A stretch of DNA of 21,667 nt from an uncultured Collinsella sp. (lineage in GTDB: Bacteria; Actinomycetota; Coriobacteriia; Coriobacteriales; Coriobacteriaceae), in contig UQVD01000027.1 of assembly GCA_900544385.1 (NCBI GenBank), positions 1-21,667 on the forward strand, written 5' to 3'. Below are positions 1 to 8,500 of this stretch, one piece after another (the stretch's first letter is position 1; the number at the start of each line of letters is the position of its first letter). The position numbers and the translations under genes are program-made. The notes below the pieces were generated by a model. That model searched no databases, had not been told where the DNA came from, and worked only from the letters and a program-made list of their open reading frames with translations.

Positions 1-49
1 CGGAATCGGCTAAAGTGCGATGGCGAAATTGGTTGTTTTTACAGTAGCG

Positions 50-1183
50 CTAACACGACTCCCTCGAGGGGAAGGACTGCACGACCCTGTAGCGGCGCTT
101 GATCTCGCGGTTGGCGCGCTCCTGGACGTTGTTGGTGCGGAGCTTGGCCCAGTGCGCCCTGGGGAAGGCCGTGAACGCCAGCGCGGAGTCCTCGGCCCGC
201 TCGAAGACCTCGCCGGCCCTGGCGGACACCGACGCCACCCAGGGCGCCGCCTCGGCCCACACGCAGCGCGCGAGGTCGGGGTCGTCCTGGTAGACCGCGG
301 CGTGCACGAGGTCCCTGACGGCCGCCTTGGAGTCCTCGGGCCTGCCCGAGCAGGCGCTCTGGAGGTTGCGCTGCAGGTGCGTCACGCAGCGCTGCCAGGC
401 GCAGCCCTGGAACAGGCGCGAGACGGCGGCCACGAGCCCGGCGTGGCTGTCGGAGACCACGAGGCGGACGCCGGCCAGCCCGCGCTCGCGCAGCCCGCCG
501 AGGAATGCCGCCCAGGAGTCCTCGCTCTCGGTGTCGACCGCGTCGCAGCCCAGGAAGTGCTTGCGCCCGTCGGCGCCCAGCCCGATCGCGGTCACGACGC
601 CCTGCGAGACGACCGACGAGCCGACCCTGCAGCTCATGTAGGTGGCGTCGAGCCACAGGTAGCAGCACGGCGTGCCCGACAGGTCGCGGCGGCGGAACTC
701 CGCCACCTCGGCGTCGAGGTCGGAGCAGAGGCTCGAGACCTCCGAGCTCGACAGCGAGGATATGCCCAGCCTGGACGCCACGCGCTCGACCTTGCGGGTG
801 GACACGCCGCACACGTACATCTCCTGCACGATGGCGGCCACCGAGGTGTCGACGCGCGACCATCGCGCGAGCATGCCCTCGGGGTAGTAGGTGCCGTGCC
901 TGAGCTTGGGTATCTCGAGCTCCACGTCGCCCACGGCGGTCTTGAGCGACCTGGGGCGGTAGCCGTTGCGGCTGTTCTCCCTGCCGTCGCTGCGCTCGTT
1001 GCGGCCCGCGCCGCACATCTGCTGGGCCTCGGAGTCCATCAGCGCGTTCATCACGCCGCCCAGCACCCTGCACGCGAACTCGCGCGCGTCGCCGCACTCC
1101 TGCCAAAGCCTCGCCGCCTCGAGGGCCTCGTCGCGGCCGAGGCGCAGTACACTCTCTTCTTGGGGCATCGCCTTTCCTTCCAT
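50..1183 (-). pseudogene. IS256-family (Mutator-type) transposase, 3'-truncated
   Basis: This is a DDE transposase of the IS256/Mutator class, which moves its own insertion sequence. The catalytic residues appear intact: D179 in LDATY, D245 in VVSDSHAGL and E355 in NNVQERANREIKRR, with the family's cysteine/histidine signature WQRCVTHLQRN at about 263-273. The reading frame stops at residue 377, just after the segment SFPSRESC. Family members normally continue for roughly 20-40 more residues after this point (the LVRLVGA-like tail), so the C-terminus is missing or replaced. The DNA left of about position 55 does not resemble IS256 coding sequence. Two starts are possible: ATG at 1183 (GAAGG six bases upstream) or ATG at 1168 (AAGGAAAGG upstream). 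No matching terminal inverted repeats or target duplication could be identified, so the element's borders are unknown. It is probably inactive as it stands, unless the truncation is an assembly artefact at a collapsed repeat. Confidence 0.85.
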
Positions 1184-1229
1184 TCGTCACCTTCATTACT
1201 CCAACGACGAATTCTAGGCGGTGTCCCCT

Positions 1230-1271
1230 CCCTTTCAAGAAAGGGAAGAGGCGGGGCATGCCCCGCCTCTT
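1230..1271. repeat. Two adjacent perfect hairpins, including a 26-bp palindrome
   Basis: Positions 1230-1245 form a 7-bp stem (CCCTTTC/GAAAGGG) with a two-base loop. Immediately after, 1246-1271 is a perfect 26-bp palindrome centred on GCATGC, with arms AAGAGGCGGGGC. There is no T-run on either side, so a simple intrinsic terminator is not obvious. It may be the upstream edge of the insertion sequence, or a terminator for a gene displaced by the insertion. Confidence 0.6.
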
Positions 1272-1338
1272 ACACCACATCTCTGCGCGCTACCCCGAGG
1301 TGCCGTGGTTTCGCCCTTTTTGCGCCGAAGCGATACAC

Positions 1339-1347
1339 TGTTATCGT
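1339..1347 (+). promoter_or_regulatory. Possible extended -10 promoter of the dipeptidase gene
   Basis: TGTTATCGT fits a TGn extended -10 element (TATCGT hexamer at 1342-1347), placed so that the transcript would begin about 1354, just before the strong AAGGAGG ribosome site at 1363-1369. No clear -35 is visible. This is a weak pattern-based call. Confidence 0.3.
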
Positions 1348-1375
1348 TTGATTTCTTCGCTCAAGGAGGATGCGC

Positions 1376-2899
1376 ATGCCGTGCACAACGATTTTGGTTG
1401 GTAAGAACGCGAGCTACGACGGGTCGACCCTGGTCGCGCGTAACGAGGACTCGTCCAACGGGGTGTTTGAGCCCAAGCGTATGCGCGTGGTGCATCCCGA
1501 CGAGCAGCCGCGCGTCTACACGAGCGTCCTGAGTCACCTGACCGTTGAGCTGCCCGATAACCCCATGCGCTACACGAGTGTCCCCGATGTTGTCCCGGGC
1601 CACGGCATCTGGGCCGAGGCCGGTTTCAACGAGCTCAATGTGGGCATGTCCGCAACCGAGACGCTCACCACCAACGAGCGCGTCCGCGGCGCCGATCCGC
1701 TCGTCGACTACGTACCCGCCAAGGGCAACGAGGGCGAGGACGGATACGTTCCGGCACAGCCCGGCGGCTTGGGCGAGGAGGACATGGTGACCCTGGTGCT
1801 GCCGTATGCCAAGTCCGCCCGCGACGGCGTTCGTATCCTGGGCGACCTGCTCGAGCGCTACGGCACCTACGAGAACAACGGCATCGCCTTTAGTGATGTG
1901 GACGAGATCTGGTGGCTCGAGACCATCGGTGGTCACCACTGGATTGCCAAGCGCGTGCCTGACGACGCCTATGTGACCATGCCCAACCAGCTGGGTATCG
2001 ACAGCTTTGACCTGGATGACGCCGAGGGCGCCCAGGCCGACCACATGTGCTCCGCCGACTTGCGCGCCTGGATGGCCGAGTGGCATCTGGACCTGACGCT
2101 GGGCGTCGAGGGCGACGGCCCGGCTGCGGTCTTTAACCCGCGCGAGGCCTTTGGCTCGCACAGCGACAGCGACCACGTCTACAACACGCCGCGCGCCTGG
2201 TACATGCAGCGCTGCCTCAACCCCAGCGACGTGTGGGATGGTCCCGAGGCCGACTACACGCCCGAGAGCGACGACATCCCCTGGAGCCGTGTGCCCGAGC
2301 GCAAGGTGACCATCGAGGACATCAAGTACGTGCTTTCGAGCCACTACCAGGGCACGGAGTACGACTGCTACGGCAGCAAGGGCACGCCCGCTACGCGTGG
2401 CGCCTATCGCCCCATCGGCATCAATCGCAACAGCCAGCTTGCCGTGTTGCAGCTGCGCCCCTATGCGCAGCCGGCCTTCCGCGCCGTGCAGTGGATGGCC
2501 TTTGGCTCCAACTCGTTTAACGCGCTGGTTCCGCTGTACGCCAACGTCGAGACCATGCCCGAGTACTATGCCGACACGCAGGCTCGCGTGACGTCCGAAA
2601 ACTTCTACTGGGCCAACCGCCTGATCGGCGCGCTGGCCGACGTCCGCTTCCATGAGTGCGATCGCGCGGTCGAGGATTATCAGGAGAAGGTCGGTGGCAT
2701 GGGCCACAAGCAGATCCATGACATCGACGCTGCCGTAGCCGCTCTGCCCGAGGCCGAGGTGTCTGCTGAGCTTGCACGCGCCAACGAGGAGTTTGCCGAG
2801 CGTGTTCGCGTAGAGACCGATGCTCTACTGGGCAAGGTGCTCTACACCACGAGCTGCGCCATGAAGAACTCTTTTGCGATGAACGACAACGTGAGGTAA
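1376..2899 (+). CDS. pepD: C69 family dipeptidase (PepD-like)
   Basis: The product is a 507-residue Ntn-hydrolase dipeptidase of peptidase family C69, which cleaves a broad range of dipeptides in the cytoplasm. The signature is the N-terminal CTTILVGKNASYDGSTLVARNEDS region, where Cys3 is the expected nucleophile once the residues before it are removed. Length and the DEIWWLETIGGHHWIAKRVPDD block agree with the family. The start at 1376 is chosen because the AAGGAGG site at 1363-1369 directly abuts an alternative ATG at 1370 and leaves six bases before 1376; starting at 1370 would add only Met-Arg. There is no signal peptide. It stands about 100 bp upstream of the phasin-like gene on the same strand and may be transcribed with it, although a separate promoter cannot be excluded. 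The preceding insertion sequence points the other way. Confidence 0.93.
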   Translation: MPCTTILVGKNASYDGSTLVARNEDSSNGVFEPKRMRVVHPDEQPRVYTSVLSHLTVELPDNPMRYTSVPDVVPGHGIWAEAGFNELNVGMSATETLTTNERVRGADPLVDYVPAKGNEGEDGYVPAQPGGLGEEDMVTLVLPYAKSARDGVRILGDLLERYGTYENNGIAFSDVDEIWWLETIGGHHWIAKRVPDDAYVTMPNQLGIDSFDLDDAEGAQADHMCSADLRAWMAEWHLDLTLGVEGDGPAAVFNPREAFGSHSDSDHVYNTPRAWYMQRCLNPSDVWDGPEADYTPESDDIPWSRVPERKVTIEDIKYVLSSHYQGTEYDCYGSKGTPATRGAYRPIGINRNSQLAVLQLRPYAQPAFRAVQWMAFGSNSFNALVPLYANVETMPEYYADTQARVTSENFYWANRLIGALADVRFHECDRAVEDYQEKVGGMGHKQIHDIDAAVAALPEAEVSAELARANEEFAERVRVETDALLGKVLYTTSCAMKNSFAMNDNVR

Positions 2900-2998
2900 G
2901 GGTTTCCCGTCGATCGAATAGCGCTAAAACGCTTTGTCGCTTTCGCTCAATCTTGGGTACAAGAACGCCAATGCAGTTGTTTGTGATTGGAGACAACC

Positions 2999-3415
2999 AT
3001 GGTTATGAAACTCGATCAGTTTGTTAACGGCGCCATTAACGTGGGCTTTGGCGCTGCCGCCGTTGCTGTCGAAGGCGGCAAGAAGGTCCTCGACGACCTT
3101 AACACCAAGGGCGAGCAGGTCCGCAAGGACACCGCCACCCCCGATATCGCCCGCAGCGTGTCCGACATGTTCGAGCAGGCCGGCGGTACCATCTCCGATC
3201 TGACCGAGCGCTTGGGCATGCAGGGCGAGACCGCGGCCCAGCGCGTGCTCGACGAGCTCATCCTTGCCCGCGTCCGCGTTATGACCGCCCCCGAGCGCAC
3301 GGCCTTCCTGGCCCATGTGCGCGACATCGTCGATTCGGTCGAGGACAACGTGACCTCGGTGCCCGTCGAGTCCGTTGAGCCCGACGATGCGAAGGATACC
3401 GAAGAGGCCGAGTAG
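2999..3415 (+). CDS. Small phasin-like / PhaI-type helical protein
   Basis: This 138-residue acidic protein has an N-terminal segment with a glycine/alanine-rich amphipathic stretch (FVNGAINVGFGAAAVAVEGG) followed by predicted helices and an Asp/Glu-rich tail. It resembles the small phasin-family or polyhydroxyalkanoate-regulator-like proteins that often sit directly before ABC1/UbiB kinases in actinobacteria and clostridia; that comparison is from family knowledge, not a search. The start at 2999 is favoured by GGAG at 2989-2992 with six-base spacing; a TTG at 2987 is less likely. The gene ends eight bases before the UbiB-like gene, so the two are almost certainly one operon and may act together. 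The molecular role is unknown. No PHA synthase gene is present in this window. Confidence 0.7.
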   Translation: MVMKLDQFVNGAINVGFGAAAVAVEGGKKVLDDLNTKGEQVRKDTATPDIARSVSDMFEQAGGTISDLTERLGMQGETAAQRVLDELILARVRVMTAPERTAFLAHVRDIVDSVEDNVTSVPVESVEPDDAKDTEEAE

Positions 3416-3423
3416 CAGCGCAG

Positions 3424-5187
3424 ATGGCAGATTCCACCACCGATTACAACAATCTAGATCCCTTGGGTGACGAGGCGGCGGTTGTCGATGAGGTCGACGC
3501 CGCCGTCTCGGGCGCTCGCAAGAAGCCGCGCGCTGTCGATATGGTGCCCGAGGAGCCCGACGCGATGGCGCCGGACGAGGAATACCAGCTCACGCCGGCG
3601 GGTCGTCGCGAACGCATCGGGCAGATTGTTCGCCTGGTCAAAAAGTACCGCGTGTGGGATAACCTCACGCCGGTTCGTTTGCGCCGCCTGCTCGAGGAAC
3701 TCGGCCCCATGTTCGTCAAGATGGGGCAGATTCTGGCCAACCGGTCCGAGATTCTGCCACAACGCTTTTGCGACGAGCTGCGTCGTCTGCGCTCCGACGT
3801 GGAGCCTGTGCCGTACGAGGTGGTGCTTCGCTGCTTGGAGGAAGAATACGGCCTGCGCCTGGGGGAGATGTTCGATGCGATCGACCCCAACCCGCTCGGT
3901 AGCGCATCGCTCGCGCAGGTGCACCGCGCCCGCCTGGTGACCGGCGAGGACGTGGCCGTCAAGGTGCAGCGCCCCGGTGCGCAGCAGGTTATGGCACAGG
4001 ACATCGATATCATCCGCTCGGTGGTGCGTATCGTTTCCAAGTTCGTCAACACCGATCAATTCGTTGACCTGCACGGTGTAGTCGAGGAGTTGTGGACCTC
4101 GTTTCGCGAGGAGACCAACTTCTTGGCCGAGGCAAAAAACCTCAACGACTTCTACGAGTTCCATAAGAGCGTTCATGGCGTGACGTGCCCTAAATCCTAT
4201 CTGGACCTGTGCACCGAGCACGTGGTGGTTATGGACTACGTCGACGGCATTTCGATCGCCGATCCTGAACGCTTGGTGGCCGAGGGCTATGACTTGGAAA
4301 AGATCGGTGCCGCGATTGTCGAGGACTACTCGACGCAGGTGCTCGATGACGGCTTTTTCCATGCCGACCCGCATGCGGGAAACATCATTCTCAAGGACGG
4401 CATTGTCTACTTTATCGACTTGGGCATGGTCGGACGCATGTCGAGCCACGATCGCGGTATCGTCAAGGACATGATTTTCGCCGTGGCCGAGGGTGACGTG
4501 CCCAAGCTCAAGGATTCGCTCATGCGCTTCGCCGTGACGCGTGGCGACTCGGCTGAGCTCGATCATTCGGCCTTTTTGTCCGATCTTGACTTTATCGTGG
4601 CTGACTTTGCGGGCCTTGACCTGAAGGATCTGGATATCGGCGAGTTTTTGACCTCGCTGCTAAACTTGGCGCGCAAAAACGACGTTGAGTTGCCGAGCGT
4701 GGTGACGATGTTCGCCCGCGGCATGGTGACGCTCGAGGGCCTGCTGACCGAGTACATGCCCAACGTCAACATGATCCAGATCATCCAGACGCACATCAAA
4801 AACGAGAAGAGCACCTACGCCCGCATGCGCGAGATGAGCCGCGACTTTGCAGCGAGCAGTTATCGCGCGGCGAAGGGCTCGCTCGAGGCGGCCGAGTATC
4901 TGGGCTTGGCTTCGCGCATGCTCACACGCGGCCAGCTTAAGGTGAACACGCAGATCATGAGCAGCGATAAGGCGCTGCGACAGCTGGGCGGAATTATCGA
5001 CCGTATGTCGATGGCAATTGTGATCGCCGGTCTGTTTATCGGTTCGTCGGTGGTGTACTACGCGCGCATCGAGCCGGTTGTGTTTGGTATCCCGGTCATT
5101 GGCTTTATGGGCTACGTGAGCGCGCTGGTGCTGGCGCTTATGCTGGGCCGCAATATCTGGCTCAACAGCCACGGCGGCAAGCACTAG
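3424..5187 (+). CDS. ABC1/UbiB (AarF/ADCK) family atypical kinase
   Basis: The 587-residue protein has the hallmarks of the ABC1/UbiB protein-kinase-like fold: the KxGQ motif (K99-Q102 in VKMGQ), a Gly/Ala/Ser-rich nucleotide loop PLGSASLAQVHRA (157-169), the VAVKVQRPG lysine (K180), the catalytic-loop equivalent HADPHAGN (313-320) and the metal-binding DLGMVG (D332). Two hydrophobic segments near the C-terminus (about 525-548 and 555-575) should anchor it in the membrane. In respiring bacteria the family supports ubiquinone synthesis and lipid handling; in an anaerobic actinobacterium the substrate is unknown, and lipid or menaquinone metabolism is only an inference. The first 60 residues are acidic and poorly conserved. 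It follows the phasin-like gene after eight bases with a weak ribosome site, suggesting translational coupling, and is followed by a terminator. Confidence 0.92.
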   Translation: MADSTTDYNNLDPLGDEAAVVDEVDAAVSGARKKPRAVDMVPEEPDAMAPDEEYQLTPAGRRERIGQIVRLVKKYRVWDNLTPVRLRRLLEELGPMFVKMGQILANRSEILPQRFCDELRRLRSDVEPVPYEVVLRCLEEEYGLRLGEMFDAIDPNPLGSASLAQVHRARLVTGEDVAVKVQRPGAQQVMAQDIDIIRSVVRIVSKFVNTDQFVDLHGVVEELWTSFREETNFLAEAKNLNDFYEFHKSVHGVTCPKSYLDLCTEHVVVMDYVDGISIADPERLVAEGYDLEKIGAAIVEDYSTQVLDDGFFHADPHAGNIILKDGIVYFIDLGMVGRMSSHDRGIVKDMIFAVAEGDVPKLKDSLMRFAVTRGDSAELDHSAFLSDLDFIVADFAGLDLKDLDIGEFLTSLLNLARKNDVELPSVVTMFARGMVTLEGLLTEYMPNVNMIQIIQTHIKNEKSTYARMREMSRDFAASSYRAAKGSLEAAEYLGLASRMLTRGQLKVNTQIMSSDKALRQLGGIIDRMSMAIVIAGLFIGSSVVYYARIEPVVFGIPVIGFMGYVSALVLALMLGRNIWLNSHGGKH

Positions 5188-5238
5188 AGGCTGCGACCGT
5201 CACCGCATTCTCCTATCGCAAACAATAGCTTTTACCTT

Positions 5239-5266
5239 GGGCTTCGCCTGCGTGCGAGGCCCTTTT
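5239..5266 (+). terminator. Rho-independent terminator after the UbiB-like gene
   Basis: The stem GGGCTTCGC/GCGAGGCCC (9 bp with one G-U pair) has a six-base loop and is followed by TTTT. It separates the dipeptidase/phasin/UbiB block from the riboswitch operon. Confidence 0.7.
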
Positions 5267-5299
5267 GCGTGATAGCATATTGACGGTTTTAATCGATGG

Positions 5300-5475
5300 C
5301 CTAGATGGTGGTGCGGAGACGCACGAATGCGCGGTTTTCCTGCGCGTTTGGGAGAATCGGGGTGCAAGTCCCCGGCTGTACCAGTAACCGTAATTCCTCT
5401 TGGCTCGGGATGTTCGCGTCGCAGATCGGACGGCGCGCCTGAGCCGTTAAGGTTAAGTCGGATCGCCTCCCATCT
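5300..5475 (+). promoter_or_regulatory. Cobalamin (B12) riboswitch
   Basis: The conserved aptamer core lies at about 5350-5393 and reads GGGAGAATCGGGGTGCAAGT, then CCCCGGCTGTACCAGTAACC and GTAA, closely matching the cobalamin riboswitch consensus GGGAAnnnGGTGnAAnTCCnnnGCnGnnCCnnnnACnGTAA. A peripheral stem GGCTC (5402-5406)/GAGCC (5441-5445) follows, and the B12-box-like AAGTCGGATCGCCTCCC is at 5455-5471. The hairpin GCGCGG/CTGCGCG upstream fits the 5' part of the aptamer. Such elements turn expression off when adenosylcobalamin or another corrinoid is bound. Exact 5' and 3' limits are estimated. It lies about 60 bases before the first DUF4430 gene and presumably controls both genes. Confidence 0.9.
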
Positions 5476-5529
5476 TGCATGCGGCTGCGGCGTATGCCGC
5501 CGGTGTGCATAGGGCTCTGGAGGGAAGGG
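5476..5529 (+). promoter_or_regulatory. Riboswitch expression platform and ribosome site
   Basis: A GC-rich hairpin (core GCGGC/GCCGC around GTAT, near 5486-5500, flanked by TGCA on both sides) separates the aptamer from the ribosome site GGAGGGAAGGG (5519-5529). There is no T-run, so transcription termination is unlikely. GCCTCC of the B12 box (5465-5470) can pair with GGAGG (5519-5523). Control of translation initiation is therefore the best guess. Confidence 0.45.
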
Positions 5530-5536
5530 AACCCCG

Positions 5537-8500
5537 ATGGGGGAACTCGAGCGCAACATGCGCGATGACGTGGGGCAGTCTCAAGGCAATGCTCCAAGTA
5601 CAGACAATGGGGGACAAATGGATATGTTTGAGGACGAGCGCGAGCGCGCCTCGATGCATCGTCGTGGCGCGATTGCACGCGGTATAGCCAAGCGCGGCCT
5701 GGTGGCATTCCTGGCCTTCGCGATGGCCTTTGGCACCACGCCGGCTCAGCTGTGGGCCGAGGGCGCCGAGGGCATTGCCGAGGCTGTGGCTCAGGCTACG
5801 ACGCCGGGCGAGGACGCAGCGCTTGCGGGCGGTGCCGCTGAGCAGAGCGGCGCCGAGGTTTCGGATTCTGGGAGCGCGCCTGCAGCTAGTGCCGCCGCAA
5901 CAAAGGCAGCAACTGGCGACGAAGGCTCGGCGACGGGGGAGAGCCCTGCCGCGAGCGAACAGTCTTCAGCGGCATCCGCTGGCCAAGCAGAATCTGCCGC
6001 CGCGGCTGCCGTTCAGACAGAGAACCCGACAGAAACCGGCGATGTCGCCAAGAAGCAGGTCGAGGTCTCGTTCTCGATTATCGGCACCGATGCCGACGGC
6101 AAGGCTCAGACCTGGGTGGCACCTACGCAGCTCAAGCTCGACGAGGGCGCGACGGCTGCGGATGCCTTCATTAAGCTGCAGGAGAAGACGGGCTTCAAGG
6201 CGAAGTACGAACCGAACACAGCATATGGTTTCTACCTCAAAAGCATCACGTCCCCGAGCGATGGCCGCACGCTCGCCTACGATCCGACGACTTATGCCTT
6301 CTGGCAGCTGTTCGTCAACGGTGCGTCTTCCTCGGTTGGCGCGAGCAGCGTCAAGCTTACCCAGGGGCAGAAGATTGAGTTTGCCTATACGGCTGGTAGC
6401 GCGTCCCCTGTCGTTAAGGATCAGGTTGCCGCAAATGTGACCGTCATTGGTCGCGATGCCCAGGGCAAGACCCAGACTTGGGTCGATAACGCGCAGTATG
6501 TGGTGACGTCCGGTTCGAGCGCGCTTGACCTTACGAAGGTCGCGCTCGAGGCGAATGATATTGACGCCGTTGCTGCGGGCTCCTTCATTCTGAGCCTTAA
6601 GTACAACGGCGTTGAGCTGGGTACGCCGCTCGATTATTCGACCTATTGGCAGCTGTTCATCAACGGCAAGTCGAGCGACTACACGGCAGACAATGTCACC
6701 ATTCATGCTGGCGATACCGTTACGTGGTTCTACGGTGGCTGGGGCGACCAGTTGCCCTCTGATTCCGTCCATGCTTCCGTTCAGGTCCTCGGTAAGGACA
6801 AGGACGGCAAGCAGCAGGTGTGGGCCTCGACGGGCCAGACGAGCCTCAAGGCGGGCTCTACTGCCAAGGATCTCCTTGAGCAGACCGGTCTTGAGCTCGT
6901 TGCTAGTGAAGAGTCTTGGGGCTGGTACCTCAGCGGCATTTATTCGCCGTTCGACGTCGACGGTAAGCCCTATGTCTGGGATGCTGCGACCAATAGCTAT
7001 TGGCGCTTCTACGTAAAGGGCAAGTTCGACGTAAAGTACAAGTTCGCCGACGTTGGCGCCGGTGCCTACGAGCTCCAAGAGGGTGACGCCGTCACCTTTA
7101 TGTATGCTGGCGACAGCGATGCCCTCCCTGGTCAGGTGCTTGGATCCGCCGATGTTATCGGTCCCGATGTCAACGGGAACAATACGCGTTGGGGCACGGC
7201 AAGCAATGTTTCTCTGCCCGAAGGCTCCACGGCTCAGAACCTTATTGAGGCAGTTCTGAAGGCCAAGGGCTTTACGTATAACGGCTCCCAGAGTGGTGCA
7301 TACTGGTTCCTCAATTCCATCAAATCGCCGTTCGAAGACAAGTCCTACGGCTATGATGGTGCGACCGGTAAATACTGGCATCTGTATATCAATGGAGAGG
7401 CCTGCTCTCTCTGCGCCAACCAGGTCACGCTCAAGAGCGGCGATAAGGTTACGCTTGCCTATACCACCGACGATTCGGCCATGCCCGATCCCGACAAGAT
7501 TGTCGTGGACCCGAGCGCGACGACTCCTGATTGGGATGCCGAGTGGGCCGGCTACGGCAACAGCGGCAACGGTACGTCCGTAACGGATGCCAAGACGCCT
7601 GCGCAGGCTGCCGGTCTTAAGTGGGCCTTCGACTGGAAGGCCGAGTCTGGTCAGCAGTATGCCAACTGCAGCGAACCTGTTATCGCTAACGGTTTTGTGT
7701 ACATCGCGACCGAGAACGAGCTCATTAAGATCGATTCGTCCACGGGCAAAAAGGTTGCCTCTGCGCCGCTTGCCTCCAAGGTGAGCTATACCTCTCGTCC
7801 GATCTATACCAATGGCCTTATCATTGTTCCGCTCAACGGCGGTGCGGTCCAGGCGATTACTGCAGACAAGCTGATCTGCAAGTGGCTGACGCCTGGTTTG
7901 ACGGACTTGACGCAGAGCTCCTGCACCGTCGTTTCGGACGGCGAGTACGTCTATGTAGGCTCGGTCGATATTTCGTATGACGAGAATTACAACGCGACCT
8001 ACGGCAACGGCTCCTTTGCACGCATTAAGATTGCCACGGGCGAAGTTTCTTGGCAGAACATCGACCCTACCGAGGGCTATTACTGGACTGGTGCGGCTTT
8101 GACGGATAAGTATGCCATCGTTCCTACGAGCGCGGGTACGCTTAAGTGCATTGATAAGACGACGGGCGATGTCGTTTCGACCATGAAGCTCGGCGCCCTT
8201 GCGAACGCTGACTGCGTCGCCGATCCGTCCAATGGTTCGACCTTCTATCAGATGACGCACGATGGAAAGCTCCATGTGATTTCGCTTTCGGCGAAGGGCG
8301 TACTGAGCGAGCAGAAGACGGTCGATCTGGGTCTTACTAATAACATGAGCGCACCGGCGGTGGCTGGCGAAAACTTGATTGTCGGCGGACAGACGGCTAC
8401 TGGCTCTGCTCTGGCTCTCTATAATCTGAAGACCGGCAAGACCACGATGGTCACCGCTGCTGACGGGAAAGAACTGCCGGCCGGATTTAACGGTATTGCT

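Noticed and set aside
1..49. IS256 terminal inverted repeat at the left edge (TAAAGTGCG resembles TAAAGTCCG of IS256)
   Set aside because: No matching copy was found on the other side of the transposase at 1184-1375, so the similarity may be chance.
39..1280. An alternative minus-strand frame over the transposase gene
   Set aside because: Arg/Gly-rich translation without IS256 motifs; the neighbouring frame carries the DDE triad.
5280..5307. Promoter TTGACG (5280-5285) with TAGATG (5302-5307) before the riboswitch
   Set aside because: The -10 matches only half the consensus and would start transcription inside or at the edge of the aptamer; a promoter must exist nearby but cannot be placed.
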